Assembly: GCA_029265315.1 (NCBI GenBank) | Contig: JAJUJM010000003.1 | Location: 62,001-126,000 of the forward strand | DNA: 64,000 bases | Direction of reading: 5' to 3' | DNA from: Actinomycetota bacterium | GTDB taxonomy: Bacteria > Actinomycetota > Coriobacteriia > Anaerosomatales > PHET01 | Shown here: in pieces, positions 32,280-39,312 of the stretch | How positions within the stretch are numbered: the stretch's first letter is position 1 | Layout: the number at the start of each line of letters is the position of its first letter | Program-made: the position numbers and the translations under genes | Notes under the pieces: generated by a model | Told to the model about the DNA's origin: nothing | Seen by the model: the letters and a program-made list of their open reading frames with translations, nothing else | The model's database searches: none

Positions 32280-33572
32280 ATGGGCATGCGCATCCTCGTC
32301 ATCGGCTCAGGCGGGCGTGAGCACGCGATCGTGCGCTCACTCGCGGCGTCCCCGCTTGTCGAAATCGTGCTTGTCGCGCCGGGGAACGGTGGCACCGCAC
32401 TCGAGCCGAACGCCGTGAACACACCACTCGCGACCGAAGACCCGAACGCGGTCGCCTCATTCGCGAGCGACAACGAGGTCGACCTCGTCGTCGTCGGGCC
32501 GGAGGCGCCGCTCGTCGCCGGCGTCGCCGATGCGGTCCGAGACCTGGGCGTGCCCGTGTTCGGCCCCGGGGCCTCGGGTGCACGTGTCGAGGGCAGCAAG
32601 TCGTTCGCGAAGGAGCTCATGGAGCGTCATGGGCTGCCCACCGGCCGCGCGTTGACCTTCGACGCGCTCGACCGCGAGGCAGCCATCGCCACCGTCCGCG
32701 CGTGGGGTGCGCCCATCGTCATCAAGGCCGACGGGCTCGCCGCAGGCAAGGGCGTCACAGTGGCCATGGATGTCGACACCGCGATCGCTGCGGTCGAGGA
32801 GTGCCTAGAGGGCCGCTTCGGCGAAGCGGGCACCCACGTGCTCGTGGAGGAGTACCTACAAGGTCCGGAGTGTTCGATGCTCGCGTTCGTGTGCGGACGC
32901 ACCATGCTGCCCATGGAGCCTGTGCAGGACCATAAGCGGGTCGGCGACGGCGACACCGGTCCGAACACCGGTGGCATGGGCGTCTACTCGCCGGTCCCGC
33001 TCGTGACGCCTGCGGAGCACGCGACGATGGTCGAGATCATGCAGGAAGCGGCGCACGCGCTCGCCGATGAAGGGATCGAGTACCGCGGCGTCCTCTACGG
33101 CGGGTTCATCCTCACGGAGGCCGGTCCGAAGCTGCTCGAGTTCAACGCGCGCTTCGGCGACCCGGAGACCCAGGTCGTGCTGCCGCGCCTGAAGACGGAT
33201 CTCGCCGAGGTGCTTCTAGCTTGCGCGGAGGGGCGGCTCGAGGGCACGAAGCTCGAGTGGCGCGATGATGTGGCCGTCTCGGTGGTGCTCGCGAGCGAGG
33301 GGTACCCCGGCTTCTACGAGACAGGCAAGGTCATCACCGGCATCGAGGAGGCGGAGCAGGTACAGGGTGTGTCCGTGTACCATGCGGGAACGACGCTCGA
33401 CGTGGACGGGACGCTGCGTACCGCCGGCGGGCGTGTGCTCAACGTGACGGCCCTTGCCTCGGACTTCTCCCTCGCGCGCGAGCGGGCCTATGAGGCCGCA
33501 CGCCGGATCCACTTCGAGGGCGCGTTCTGCCGCAGCGATATCGGGCTTCGCGCCCTGCGTGAGCGGGACTAG
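32280..33572 (+). CDS. purD: Phosphoribosylamine--glycine ligase
   Basis: 430 residues from ATG 32280 (AGGGGGG at 32261-32267). GARS features: MRILVIGSGGREHAI, VVVGPEAPLVAGVAD, the ATP-grasp set IVIKADGLAAGKGVTVAM, VLVEEYLQGPECSMLAFV, QDHKRVGDGDTGPNTGGMG and EFNARFGDPETQVVLPRL. Full-length single-domain PurD. Makes GAR from phosphoribosylamine, glycine and ATP in purine synthesis. The radical SAM gene follows six bases later. Confidence 0.98.
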   Translation: MGMRILVIGSGGREHAIVRSLAASPLVEIVLVAPGNGGTALEPNAVNTPLATEDPNAVASFASDNEVDLVVVGPEAPLVAGVADAVRDLGVPVFGPGASGARVEGSKSFAKELMERHGLPTGRALTFDALDREAAIATVRAWGAPIVIKADGLAAGKGVTVAMDVDTAIAAVEECLEGRFGEAGTHVLVEEYLQGPECSMLAFVCGRTMLPMEPVQDHKRVGDGDTGPNTGGMGVYSPVPLVTPAEHATMVEIMQEAAHALADEGIEYRGVLYGGFILTEAGPKLLEFNARFGDPETQVVLPRLKTDLAEVLLACAEGRLEGTKLEWRDDVAVSVVLASEGYPGFYETGKVITGIEEAEQVQGVSVYHAGTTLDVDGTLRTAGGRVLNVTALASDFSLARERAYEAARRIHFEGAFCRSDIGLRALRERD

Positions 33573-33578
33573 GCCGCC

Positions 33579-34946
33579 GTGATCTCAGAGCGCATCCTCA
33601 CCACCGTCATGCGGCGCGCGAGCGGCCGCTACCTCACGCTCGAGCCCGCCGAGATATCGTCGTTGCCCGCTCCGGTCGCGGGGCGCGAGTGTCTGCTCTA
33701 CGTGCACGTGCCGTTCTGTGAGCGCCTGTGCCCGTACTGTTCGTTCAACCGCTTCCCGTACCAGCCCGAGAGGGCCCGGGCGTACTTCGAGCACCTGCGT
33801 GACGAGATGCGCATGGTGGCCGACCTGGGCTACGACTTCGGCGCGCTCTACGTGGGGGGCGGCACCCCCACCGTCGATATCGACGAGCTCACCAGGACGA
33901 TCGACCTTGCGCGCGAGCTGTTCACCATCCGCGAGGTCTCGAGCGAGACCAATCCGAACCATCTTCATCCGCGCTGGATAGACCCGCTCGTCGACCGGGT
34001 GGACCGGTTCAGTGTCGGGGTCCAGTCGTTCGACGACGAGCTCTTACGGCAGATGGACCGCTACGAGAAGTACGGCTCCGCCTACGAGATCTTGGAAAGG
34101 CTGCGGTCGATCGAAGGCGTGTTCCACTCTCTGAACGTGGACATGATCTTCAACTTCCCCAGCCAGACCCCCGAGAAGCTTTCCGCCGACATCGCGATCC
34201 TCAAGGAGACCGGCTGCAACCAGACCACGTTCTACCCGCTCATGGCTTCGCCGGTGGTCGAGGAGTCCCTGCGGCGCACGGTCGGGAGAGTGGACTACGC
34301 GCGCGAGGGACGCTACTACACGATGATCTCGGAGGGGCTTGCGGACCGCTTCTCGCCGGCGAGCGCGTGGACGTTCTCACGCACCGGGGGCGGCATGATC
34401 GACGAATACATCGTCGACTACGAGGATTACGTCGGTATCGGCTCGGGCGCCTTCAGCTTCCTCGACGGTACGCTGTACGTGAACACGTTCTCGCTCAAGG
34501 AGTACGCCGAGAGAATCGGCGCTGGTCTTACCGGTGCGGTCCGCAAGCGCACGTTCGCGCGCACGGACCTCATGCGCTATCGGATGCTGATGGGCCTGTT
34601 CGGGCTCGCCCTCGACCGAGGCGCGTTCGCACGTGACTTCGGCATCGACATCGAGCTCGGTCTGCCGCTCGAGATCGCCTTCCTGCGCGGCGCCGGTGCG
34701 TTCAGCGTCGATACACCCGAGCGCCTCGAGCTCACCGATGTCGGACGCTACCTGCTCGTCGTGATGATGCGGGAGTTCTTCATCGGTGTGAACAGTGTCC
34801 GCGACCAGGCGCGTGCCGCACTCACGGGCGAGGAGCGCACCCTTCTGTTCGGCGATGGCGAGCGGCCGTGTGCGGCTGATCATGTCAAGCATCCACTCGC
34901 CGAAGCCACCATGGCGACCGAAACAGCCGAATCCTCGCCGCTGTAG
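33579..34946 (+). CDS. HemW/HemN-like radical SAM protein
   Basis: 455 residues from GTG 33579. Radical SAM cluster motif CERLCPYC at about residue 48 inside YVHVPFCERLCPYCSFNRF; GGGTPTVD; SSETNPNH; RFSVGVQSFDDELLRQMDR; LNVDMIFNFPSQTPEKL. These match the coproporphyrinogen III oxidase-like family. A HemN_C-like helical region (RYRMLMGLFGLALDRGAF) follows. HemN, the heme chaperone HemW and relatives such as HutW/PhuW share this frame, so heme handling is likely but the exact reaction is open. It sits between purD and purE. Confidence 0.75.
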   Translation: MISERILTTVMRRASGRYLTLEPAEISSLPAPVAGRECLLYVHVPFCERLCPYCSFNRFPYQPERARAYFEHLRDEMRMVADLGYDFGALYVGGGTPTVDIDELTRTIDLARELFTIREVSSETNPNHLHPRWIDPLVDRVDRFSVGVQSFDDELLRQMDRYEKYGSAYEILERLRSIEGVFHSLNVDMIFNFPSQTPEKLSADIAILKETGCNQTTFYPLMASPVVEESLRRTVGRVDYAREGRYYTMISEGLADRFSPASAWTFSRTGGGMIDEYIVDYEDYVGIGSGAFSFLDGTLYVNTFSLKEYAERIGAGLTGAVRKRTFARTDLMRYRMLMGLFGLALDRGAFARDFGIDIELGLPLEIAFLRGAGAFSVDTPERLELTDVGRYLLVVMMREFFIGVNSVRDQARAALTGEERTLLFGDGERPCAADHVKHPLAEATMATETAESSPL

Positions 34947-35009
34947 CTCGCGTCTGGTACCCTTCCCGAAACCAGTGGCCTGTTCATCGCGACCACCCGG
35001 GAGGTAGCC

Positions 35010-35471
35010 ATGTCAGACGCGCCGCTCGTCGGAATCGTAATGGGCTCGAAGTCCGACCTCGATGTCATGCAGAAGTGCGCCGACCGGCTTGCCGAACTCG
35101 GTGTGCCCTACGAGATGCAGGTGGCCAGCGCGCATCGCAACCCTGACCGCGTGCATGACTGGGCCTCCGGCGCCGCCGACCGCGGCATCAAGGTCATCAT
35201 CGCCGCCGCCGGCAAGTCCGCTCACCTGGGCGGTGTCGTCGCCGCGTTCACGCCGCTCCCGGTCATCACCGTTCCCATGAAGACGAGCGACCTGGGAGGT
35301 TTGGACTCGCTGCTGTCGATGGTGCAGATGCCCACAGGCGTCCCGGTCGCGTGTGTCGCCATCAACGGTGCTGAGAATGCTGCGATCCTCGCGTGCCAGA
35401 TGCTCGGCACATCGATGCCGGAGTACCGGGAACGCATCGTGGCGCTGAAGCGGGCGATGGCCGAGAGCTGA
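35010..35471 (+). CDS. purE: N5-carboxyaminoimidazole ribonucleotide mutase
   Basis: 153 residues from ATG 35010 (GGGAGG at 34999-35004). Class I PurE: VGIVMGSKSDLDVMQKCAD, YEMQVASAHRNPDRVHDW, VIIAAAGKSAHLGGVVAAFT, PLPVITVPM, LLSMVQMPTGVPVACVAING. Normal length, octamer-forming. Converts N5-CAIR to CAIR; needs PurK, not seen in the window. Third purine gene in this 6.5-kb stretch. Confidence 0.97.
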   Translation: MSDAPLVGIVMGSKSDLDVMQKCADRLAELGVPYEMQVASAHRNPDRVHDWASGAADRGIKVIIAAAGKSAHLGGVVAAFTPLPVITVPMKTSDLGGLDSLLSMVQMPTGVPVACVAINGAENAAILACQMLGTSMPEYRERIVALKRAMAES

Positions 35472-35509
35472 GTCGTGTGTGAGCCCAACGTGCGCGGGCG
35501 CGAGCACCG

Positions 35510-35538
35510 TGGACATCGGACCTTAAGGACTCTATCCT
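35510..35538 (+). promoter_or_regulatory. Promoter of the prepilin gene
   Basis: TGGACA (35510-35515), exact 17-base spacer, TATCCT (35533-35538), 35 bases before the prepilin ATG. Confidence 0.6.
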
Positions 35539-35573
35539 GCCAACAGGAAGCGTCCGCAGGCAGGAGTTCACGA

Positions 35574-35996
35574 ATGCGTTTTCGTCGTCGCGCGGTCGAC
35601 ACGGAGGGCGGCTTCACTCTCATCGAGATCACGGTCGTGGTCGCGCTGCTCGCGGTTCTCGTGCTTCTGGCCATCCCGGTCTACGTCTCGGCGCGTGACA
35701 ACGCCGAGAAGAAGACGTGCTTCATGAACCAGAACACGCTTCAGCGCGCCGCTGAGGTGTACCTGTCGCTCAACAAGACGGCGAAGGCCTCGGACCTGGA
35801 GGGCATCGTCAACGACGCACATCCGGTCCGCGCCCAGCACATCGTGGGCGCCACTCCGCGTTGTCCAGCCGGCGAGGCGCCTGCCGACAGCGGCAATCCG
35901 ACCGCCGCGGAAGGTGCGTATCGGTTCGATGCGAACGGCACGCTTCAAGGTTGTACGCTGGGCCGCCTTGGCCCCCACGGCAGTTTCATGGATTAG
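35574..35996 (+). CDS. Type IV prepilin-like (pseudopilin) protein
   Basis: 140 residues from ATG 35574 (CAGGAG at 35561-35566). Short basic leader, then the prepilin peptidase site G/FTLIE (EGGFTLIEITVVVALLAVLV); the Glu5 equivalent is present. One hydrophobic helix, then a small globular head with CFMNQNTLQRAAEVYL and two further cysteines (RCPAGEAP, LQGCTLG) that could form a disulfide. No peptidase, ATPase or other pilus gene is near. A minor pilin or type II-like pseudopilin working with distant machinery is likely. Confidence 0.8.
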   Translation: MRFRRRAVDTEGGFTLIEITVVVALLAVLVLLAIPVYVSARDNAEKKTCFMNQNTLQRAAEVYLSLNKTAKASDLEGIVNDAHPVRAQHIVGATPRCPAGEAPADSGNPTAAEGAYRFDANGTLQGCTLGRLGPHGSFMD

Positions 35997-36010
35997 CGTC
36001 TTCGGACCAC

Positions 36011-36039
36011 ATGACGTGGTTCCTCCTCGGTGATACAGT
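36011..36039 (+). promoter_or_regulatory. Promoter of the LOR/SDH gene
   Basis: ATGACG (36011-36016), exact 17-base spacer, TACAGT (36034-36039), 47 bases before the ATG. Confidence 0.5.
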
Positions 36040-36086
36040 CGTTGGGCACGACTCGTGCTCAAACCATCGAATCCCGGGAGGATTTC

Positions 36087-37310
36087 ATGCAGCATCACCC
36101 GTTCGAGGACGTACGGGTCGAGGGGCACCTCATTGACTCAGGCATCGTCTCAGAGGTGATGGACCACATCGTCGCCATGGGTGGCGAGTTCGAGACCCTC
36201 TCCTTTGATGTAGGGCGGACGAACGAGGATGTGTCGGTCGCCACCCTTCGCGTGCGTGCCGAAACACGCGAACTGCTCGATGAGATCCTCGTCGCCATCT
36301 CGGAGCATGGAGCGGTCGTGTGTGAGCCACGCGACGCCCGGTTCGCACCGGCTCCGCGCGACGGGGTGTTCCCTCAGGACTTCTACTCGACCACGAACCT
36401 TGAGACCGACGTGCGCATCGGTGGCTCTTGGGTGCGCGTGGCCAACCCGGAGATGGACCTGGGTGTGCGCGTCGACCCCCTGGCCCGGACCGCTGATGCG
36501 ATCCCGATGGCTGATGTGCGTGAGGGCGAGCTCTATGTCGTCGGTCATGATGGCATTCGGGTGCATCCGCAGGAGCGTCCGCGCACGAGCCAGGCGTTCG
36601 AGTTCATGGCGAGCGCTGTCTCCTCGGAGAAGCCGAAGGCGCAGGTTGTGGCCGAGGTTGCACGCATGCTGCGTGAGACCCGGGACGCTGGTCACCAGAT
36701 CATCGCAGTGGTCGGACCTGCGGTCGTGCACACGGGGGCCGCGGAGCATCTGGCACGGCTCGTCGAGCTGGGATACGTGAGCGTCCTGTTCGGCGGCAAC
36801 GCCGTAGCCGTTCACGACATCGAGGCTGCGATGTTCGGCACGTCGCTCGGCGTCTCACTCTCAGAGGGGACACCTATACACGGCGGACATCAGCACCACT
36901 TGCGCGCCATAAACGCCGTTCGCGGGCACGGTTCCATCGCCGCAGCGGTGGCGGCTGGCGACATCACGCGCGGACTCATGCACACGCTCGTCAAGACGGG
37001 CACGCCGTTCGTGCTGGCCGGCTCGATCCGCGACGACGGGCCGCTGCCTGACGTCATCACCGATGCGATGGAGGCGCAGCGGGCGATGCGCGAGTACGCG
37101 CAGTGTGCGGGTGCGTGCCTCATGCTGTCGACGATGCTGCACTCGATCGCGACTGGCAACATGCTCCCGGCGAGCGTGACCACGGTGTGCGTTGACATCA
37201 ATCCGGCCGTCGTGACCAAGCTTGCTGACCGCGGGTCGTGGCAGACGATAGGGGTGGTCACGGACGTGGGGCTGTTCCTGGAGCAGTTGGCCGCTGAGCT
37301 CGACGGATAG
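36087..37310 (+). CDS. LOR/SDH (TIGR00300) family protein, ornithine cyclodeaminase-type
   Basis: 407 residues from ATG 36087 (GGGAGG at 36076-36081). N-terminal LOR/SDH domain (about 1-95: VEGHLIDSGIVSEVMDHIV, FDVGRTNEDVSVATLRV), a middle part with GVFPQDFYSTTNLETDVRIG, and a C-terminal NAD-binding domain (IIAVVGPAVVHTGAAEHLAR, SVLFGGNAVAVHDIEAAMFG). This is the TIGR00300 family. Characterised members convert ornithine to proline with ammonia release (archaeal cyclodeaminase; the C-terminal part of cyanobacterial AgrE/ArgZ). The guanidine-modifying N-domain of ArgZ is absent, so ornithine cyclodeaminase activity is the best guess. Confidence 0.75.
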   Translation: MQHHPFEDVRVEGHLIDSGIVSEVMDHIVAMGGEFETLSFDVGRTNEDVSVATLRVRAETRELLDEILVAISEHGAVVCEPRDARFAPAPRDGVFPQDFYSTTNLETDVRIGGSWVRVANPEMDLGVRVDPLARTADAIPMADVREGELYVVGHDGIRVHPQERPRTSQAFEFMASAVSSEKPKAQVVAEVARMLRETRDAGHQIIAVVGPAVVHTGAAEHLARLVELGYVSVLFGGNAVAVHDIEAAMFGTSLGVSLSEGTPIHGGHQHHLRAINAVRGHGSIAAAVAAGDITRGLMHTLVKTGTPFVLAGSIRDDGPLPDVITDAMEAQRAMREYAQCAGACLMLSTMLHSIATGNMLPASVTTVCVDINPAVVTKLADRGSWQTIGVVTDVGLFLEQLAAELDG

Positions 37311-37402
37311 CGGCACGTCCCTTGGGTTGTTGCACGCCTTTGGGCGGCGGCATGCCTCCGTGGCTTGCTGCACGCCCTCGGGCAGCGGCACGCCCCTTGC
37401 AC
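37311..37402. repeat. 2.4 imperfect direct repeats of ~37 bp
   Basis: Copies at 37311-37347, 37348-37385 and a partial one at 37386-37402, each opening CGGCAYGYCYC and containing TTGYTGCACGCCYTYGGGC. They fill the gap between the LOR/SDH stop and the msrA ribosome site. Origin unclear; may be slipped duplication or a regulatory array. Confidence 0.55.
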
Positions 37403-37422
37403 ATGGATGCGCATACGCGAGC

Positions 37423-37429
37423 AAGGAGG
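37423..37429 (+). promoter_or_regulatory. Ribosome-binding site that fixes the msrA start
   Basis: AAGGAGG, the strongest possible site, five bases before ATG 37435. It shows that the reading frame ahead of the in-frame TGA at 37558 is translated. Confidence 0.8.
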
Positions 37430-37434
37430 CACAG

Positions 37435-38139
37435 ATGCTCTTCCACCGGCGCGAAAGTGATTCGTCGGCTCGGTACTCAATCCCGGCGCACTCGGCCGTA
37501 CCGCCAATCGACCTCGCAGTGCCCAACGAGCTCTCAACCGCGACGTTCGGCGTGGGTTGATTCTGGACTCCTGACGCCCGGTTCGGGCTTGTCGAGGGCG
37601 TGTGGCGCACGCGCGTCGGTTACGCGGGCGGAACGCGTGAGAACCCCACGTACCGCGCGTTGGGTGACCACACTGAGGTCTTCCAGGTCGACTTCGACCC
37701 CGCGGTGCTGCCGTACGAAGAGTTGCTGCAACTGGTGTGGCAGAGTCACGACCCGACGCGGGCGGCCTTCAAGACGCAGTACGCGTCACTGGTGCTCGCT
37801 CACGACGACGCGCAGCTCGCCACCGCACGCGCGAGCGCCGAGCGGCTGCAGGCGGCGATCGGTCAACGGCTCGCCACGCGCATCGAGCCGTTGACGCGGT
37901 TCTGGCTCGCGGAGGACTACCATCAGAAGTACTACCTGCGACAGGACCGGGTGCTCATGGCGGAGTTCCGAGTGATGTTCGGCGGGGATGCGGCGGCATT
38001 TCGTGAGAGTACCGCAGCGATGAAGGCGAACGCGTACGTCGCCGGGGCGGGAACGTGTGTCGGGCTGGAGCAGGACGCTTCCGGGTTGGGGCTGAGCGAA
38101 GCGGCGCTTCAGGCCCTGCGGCGTTCATGTCGGCCGTAG
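37435..38139 (+). CDS. msrA: Selenoprotein peptide-methionine (S)-S-oxide reductase (Sec at residue 42)
   Basis: 234 residues if the TGA at 37558-37560 is read as selenocysteine. The frame before the TGA ends STATFGVG and the same frame after it continues FWTPDARFGLVEGV, so the TGA replaces the catalytic Cys of the MsrA motif G-C-F-W. The rest is normal MsrA: RTRVGYAGGTRENPTYRALG, DHTEVFQVDFDPAVLPYEEL, WQSHDPTRAAFKTQYASLVL, AEDYHQKYYLRQ. C-terminal cysteines (GTCVGL, RRSC) can resolve the selenenic acid. A strong ribosome site drives the upstream part and a SECIS-like hairpin follows the TGA. Sec-containing MsrA is known in Chlamydomonas and a Clostridium-related bacterium, where Sec raises activity. 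It repairs methionine-S-oxide. msrB follows 18 bases later. Confidence 0.9.
37558..37596 (+). promoter_or_regulatory. UGA (Sec) codon with bacterial SECIS-like hairpin
   Basis: After the TGA (37558-37560) a stem runs CTC (37568-37570), CT bulge, GAC, GCCC (37576-37579), loop GGTTC (37580-37584), GGGC, TT bulge, GTC, GAG (37594-37596). The loop guanines are 20 and 21 bases after the UGA, close to the 19-20 spacing in E. coli fdhF, and the loop contains G-G-U. These are the features SelB needs in bacterial SECIS elements. Confidence 0.8.
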
Positions 38140-38157
38140 AAGGGGAGAGGAAGGCCG

Positions 38158-38568
38158 GTGCCACGGGAGAGAGTGATCAGGTCGGAAGAAGAGTGGCGAG
38201 AGCTGCTCGACCCGGAGGTGTTCAGAGTATTGCGCCGCGCAGGCACCGAGCCCGCCTTCTCAGGCGCTCTGACTGACGTGTTCTCTCCCGGTGAGTACCT
38301 CTGCGCCGGGTGTGGGTCTGTGCTGTTCACCAGCGAGACGAAGTTCCACTCCGGCTGTGGCTGGCCGAGCTTCTATGCGCCTGTGGAGCGGGCGGCCGTC
38401 ACAGAACATAGAGACCAGAGCTTCGGCATGGAGCGCATCGAAGTGCGCTGCGCTGTCTGTGAAGGCCACCTTGGTCACGTGTTCACCGACGGGCCGCCGC
38501 CCACGGGCCTTCGGTACTGCATCAACTCGGCGGCATTGGAGTTCCGGGAATCGAATGCGAAAGAATGA
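38158..38568 (+). CDS. msrB: Peptide-methionine (R)-S-oxide reductase
   Basis: 136 residues from GTG 38158 with GGAGAGGAAGG just upstream. MsrB fold: RSEEEWRELLDPEVFRVLRR, GTEPAFSGALTDVFSPGEYL, zinc pairs CAGC and CAVC, FHSGCGWPSFYAPV, EVRCAVCEGHLGHVFTDGPP and the catalytic Cys in LRYCINSAAL. Unlike the partner MsrA, this enzyme uses ordinary Cys. It repairs methionine-R-oxide, so the pair covers both epimers. Confidence 0.96.
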   Translation: MPRERVIRSEEEWRELLDPEVFRVLRRAGTEPAFSGALTDVFSPGEYLCAGCGSVLFTSETKFHSGCGWPSFYAPVERAAVTEHRDQSFGMERIEVRCAVCEGHLGHVFTDGPPPTGLRYCINSAALEFRESNAKE

Positions 38569-38841
38569 AATCGGGCGATACTGACAAGAGGAGTTCGCAA
38601 AAATCGAGCCTACAAGTTCTCTAGGGAGGTCCAGCCACCGATCGACCCTCCAGTCGATCCTGAGTCCGAGCCTGTGCCGGTCCCGAAAGGTCCGAAGCCG
38701 GGACTCCGGCCCCGAGTCTGCGCCTCTGCCCGAGGACGAGGGACCTGACCCGGTCTGCGCGCCGGCGCACGAGGAGCCCCTCCGCTTCCACGAGACCAAC
38801 AGGTACGCGACGACGGCACAGCAGTTGCATGATGGGCTCCC
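38569..38841. other. Gap with a proline/glutamate-rich coding-like relic
   Basis: No complete gene. From about 38620 to 38815 two overlapping plus-strand frames read as a Pro/Glu-rich chain (PPIDPPVDPESEPVPVPKG, then after a one-frame shift near 38700 ESAPLPEDEGPDPVCAPAHE). No start codon with a good site exists. It may be the tail of a decayed surface protein. Confidence 0.3.
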
Positions 38842-39207
38842 ATGGAGCGTGTGCGGACATATCGGGGAACCATTCTCGCCATCGCCGTCGTGATAGCGCT
38901 CGTCGCGATCGTCCTTCCGACGTGTCGCATGGTCGGCTGTTCCATGGAACCGGGAGGCGTGGCGCCTTGGGGCGTCCAGAAGGTCGCGGGCCTCTTCTCT
39001 GACTGCGGCGGCGAGTATGTGTACGGATCCGCGCCGTACGCGGTGGTTCCTTCCGGTGCTGATGCGCTGACCCTTGCCCTCGTCTCGGCCGTGATCGCCG
39101 CTCTGGCACTCATGGTGCCGTCCATGAATGCACGCCCCGCGTTCATCGCCGAGTCGCCGCCACCTTCGCGCCCCGAGTCCCCACTGGGAGTTCGCCTCAG
39201 GCTCTGA
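38842..39207 (+). CDS. Small membrane protein, hypothetical
   Basis: 121 residues from ATG 38842; no strong ribosome site. Two membrane segments: TILAIAVVIALVAIVLPTC (about 10-28) and ALTLALVSAVIAALALMVP (about 77-95). Between them an exterior loop with three or four cysteines (CRMVGCSMEP, FSDCGGEYVYG) could form disulfides. Not recognised. Codon use looks coding, but support is moderate. Lies between msrB and the copper locus. Confidence 0.5.
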   Translation: MERVRTYRGTILAIAVVIALVAIVLPTCRMVGCSMEPGGVAPWGVQKVAGLFSDCGGEYVYGSAPYAVVPSGADALTLALVSAVIAALALMVPSMNARPAFIAESPPPSRPESPLGVRLRL

Positions 39208-39258
39208 TACCTCCTCGGCTGCCGTCTGCACCGGTAAGGCCCGCTGACGGCTCGATTG

Positions 39259-39279
39259 GGCATACCCTATGGGTGTGCC
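39259..39279. promoter_or_regulatory. CsoR-like operator before the copper locus
   Basis: GGCATACCC-TAT-GGGTGTGCC: nine-base arms with one mismatch, related to the perfect ATACCC/GGGTAT palindrome at 27701-27720. It lies 33 bases before the GTG of the TauE-cupredoxin gene. A Cu(I)-sensing CsoR would fit the downstream genes. Confidence 0.5.
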
Positions 39280-39312
39280 GCATTCGCAAGCAGTCTACCG
39301 AGGAGACATCTC

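Noticed and set aside
37311-37402. CRISPR array
   Set aside because: Only 2.4 imperfect copies without spacers or cas genes.
37435-38139. msrA as a nonsense-mutated pseudogene
   Set aside because: The stop hits exactly the catalytic Cys codon, is UGA rather than UAG/UAA, is followed by a SECIS-like hairpin, and the rest of the gene is intact.
38566-38568. TGA of msrB as readthrough/Sec codon
   Set aside because: msrB is complete at this point and its catalytic residue is an ordinary Cys.
38260-39231. 323-codon minus-strand frame over msrB and the next gap
   Set aside because: Antisense to msrB, low-complexity Arg/His/Gly composition, no motif.
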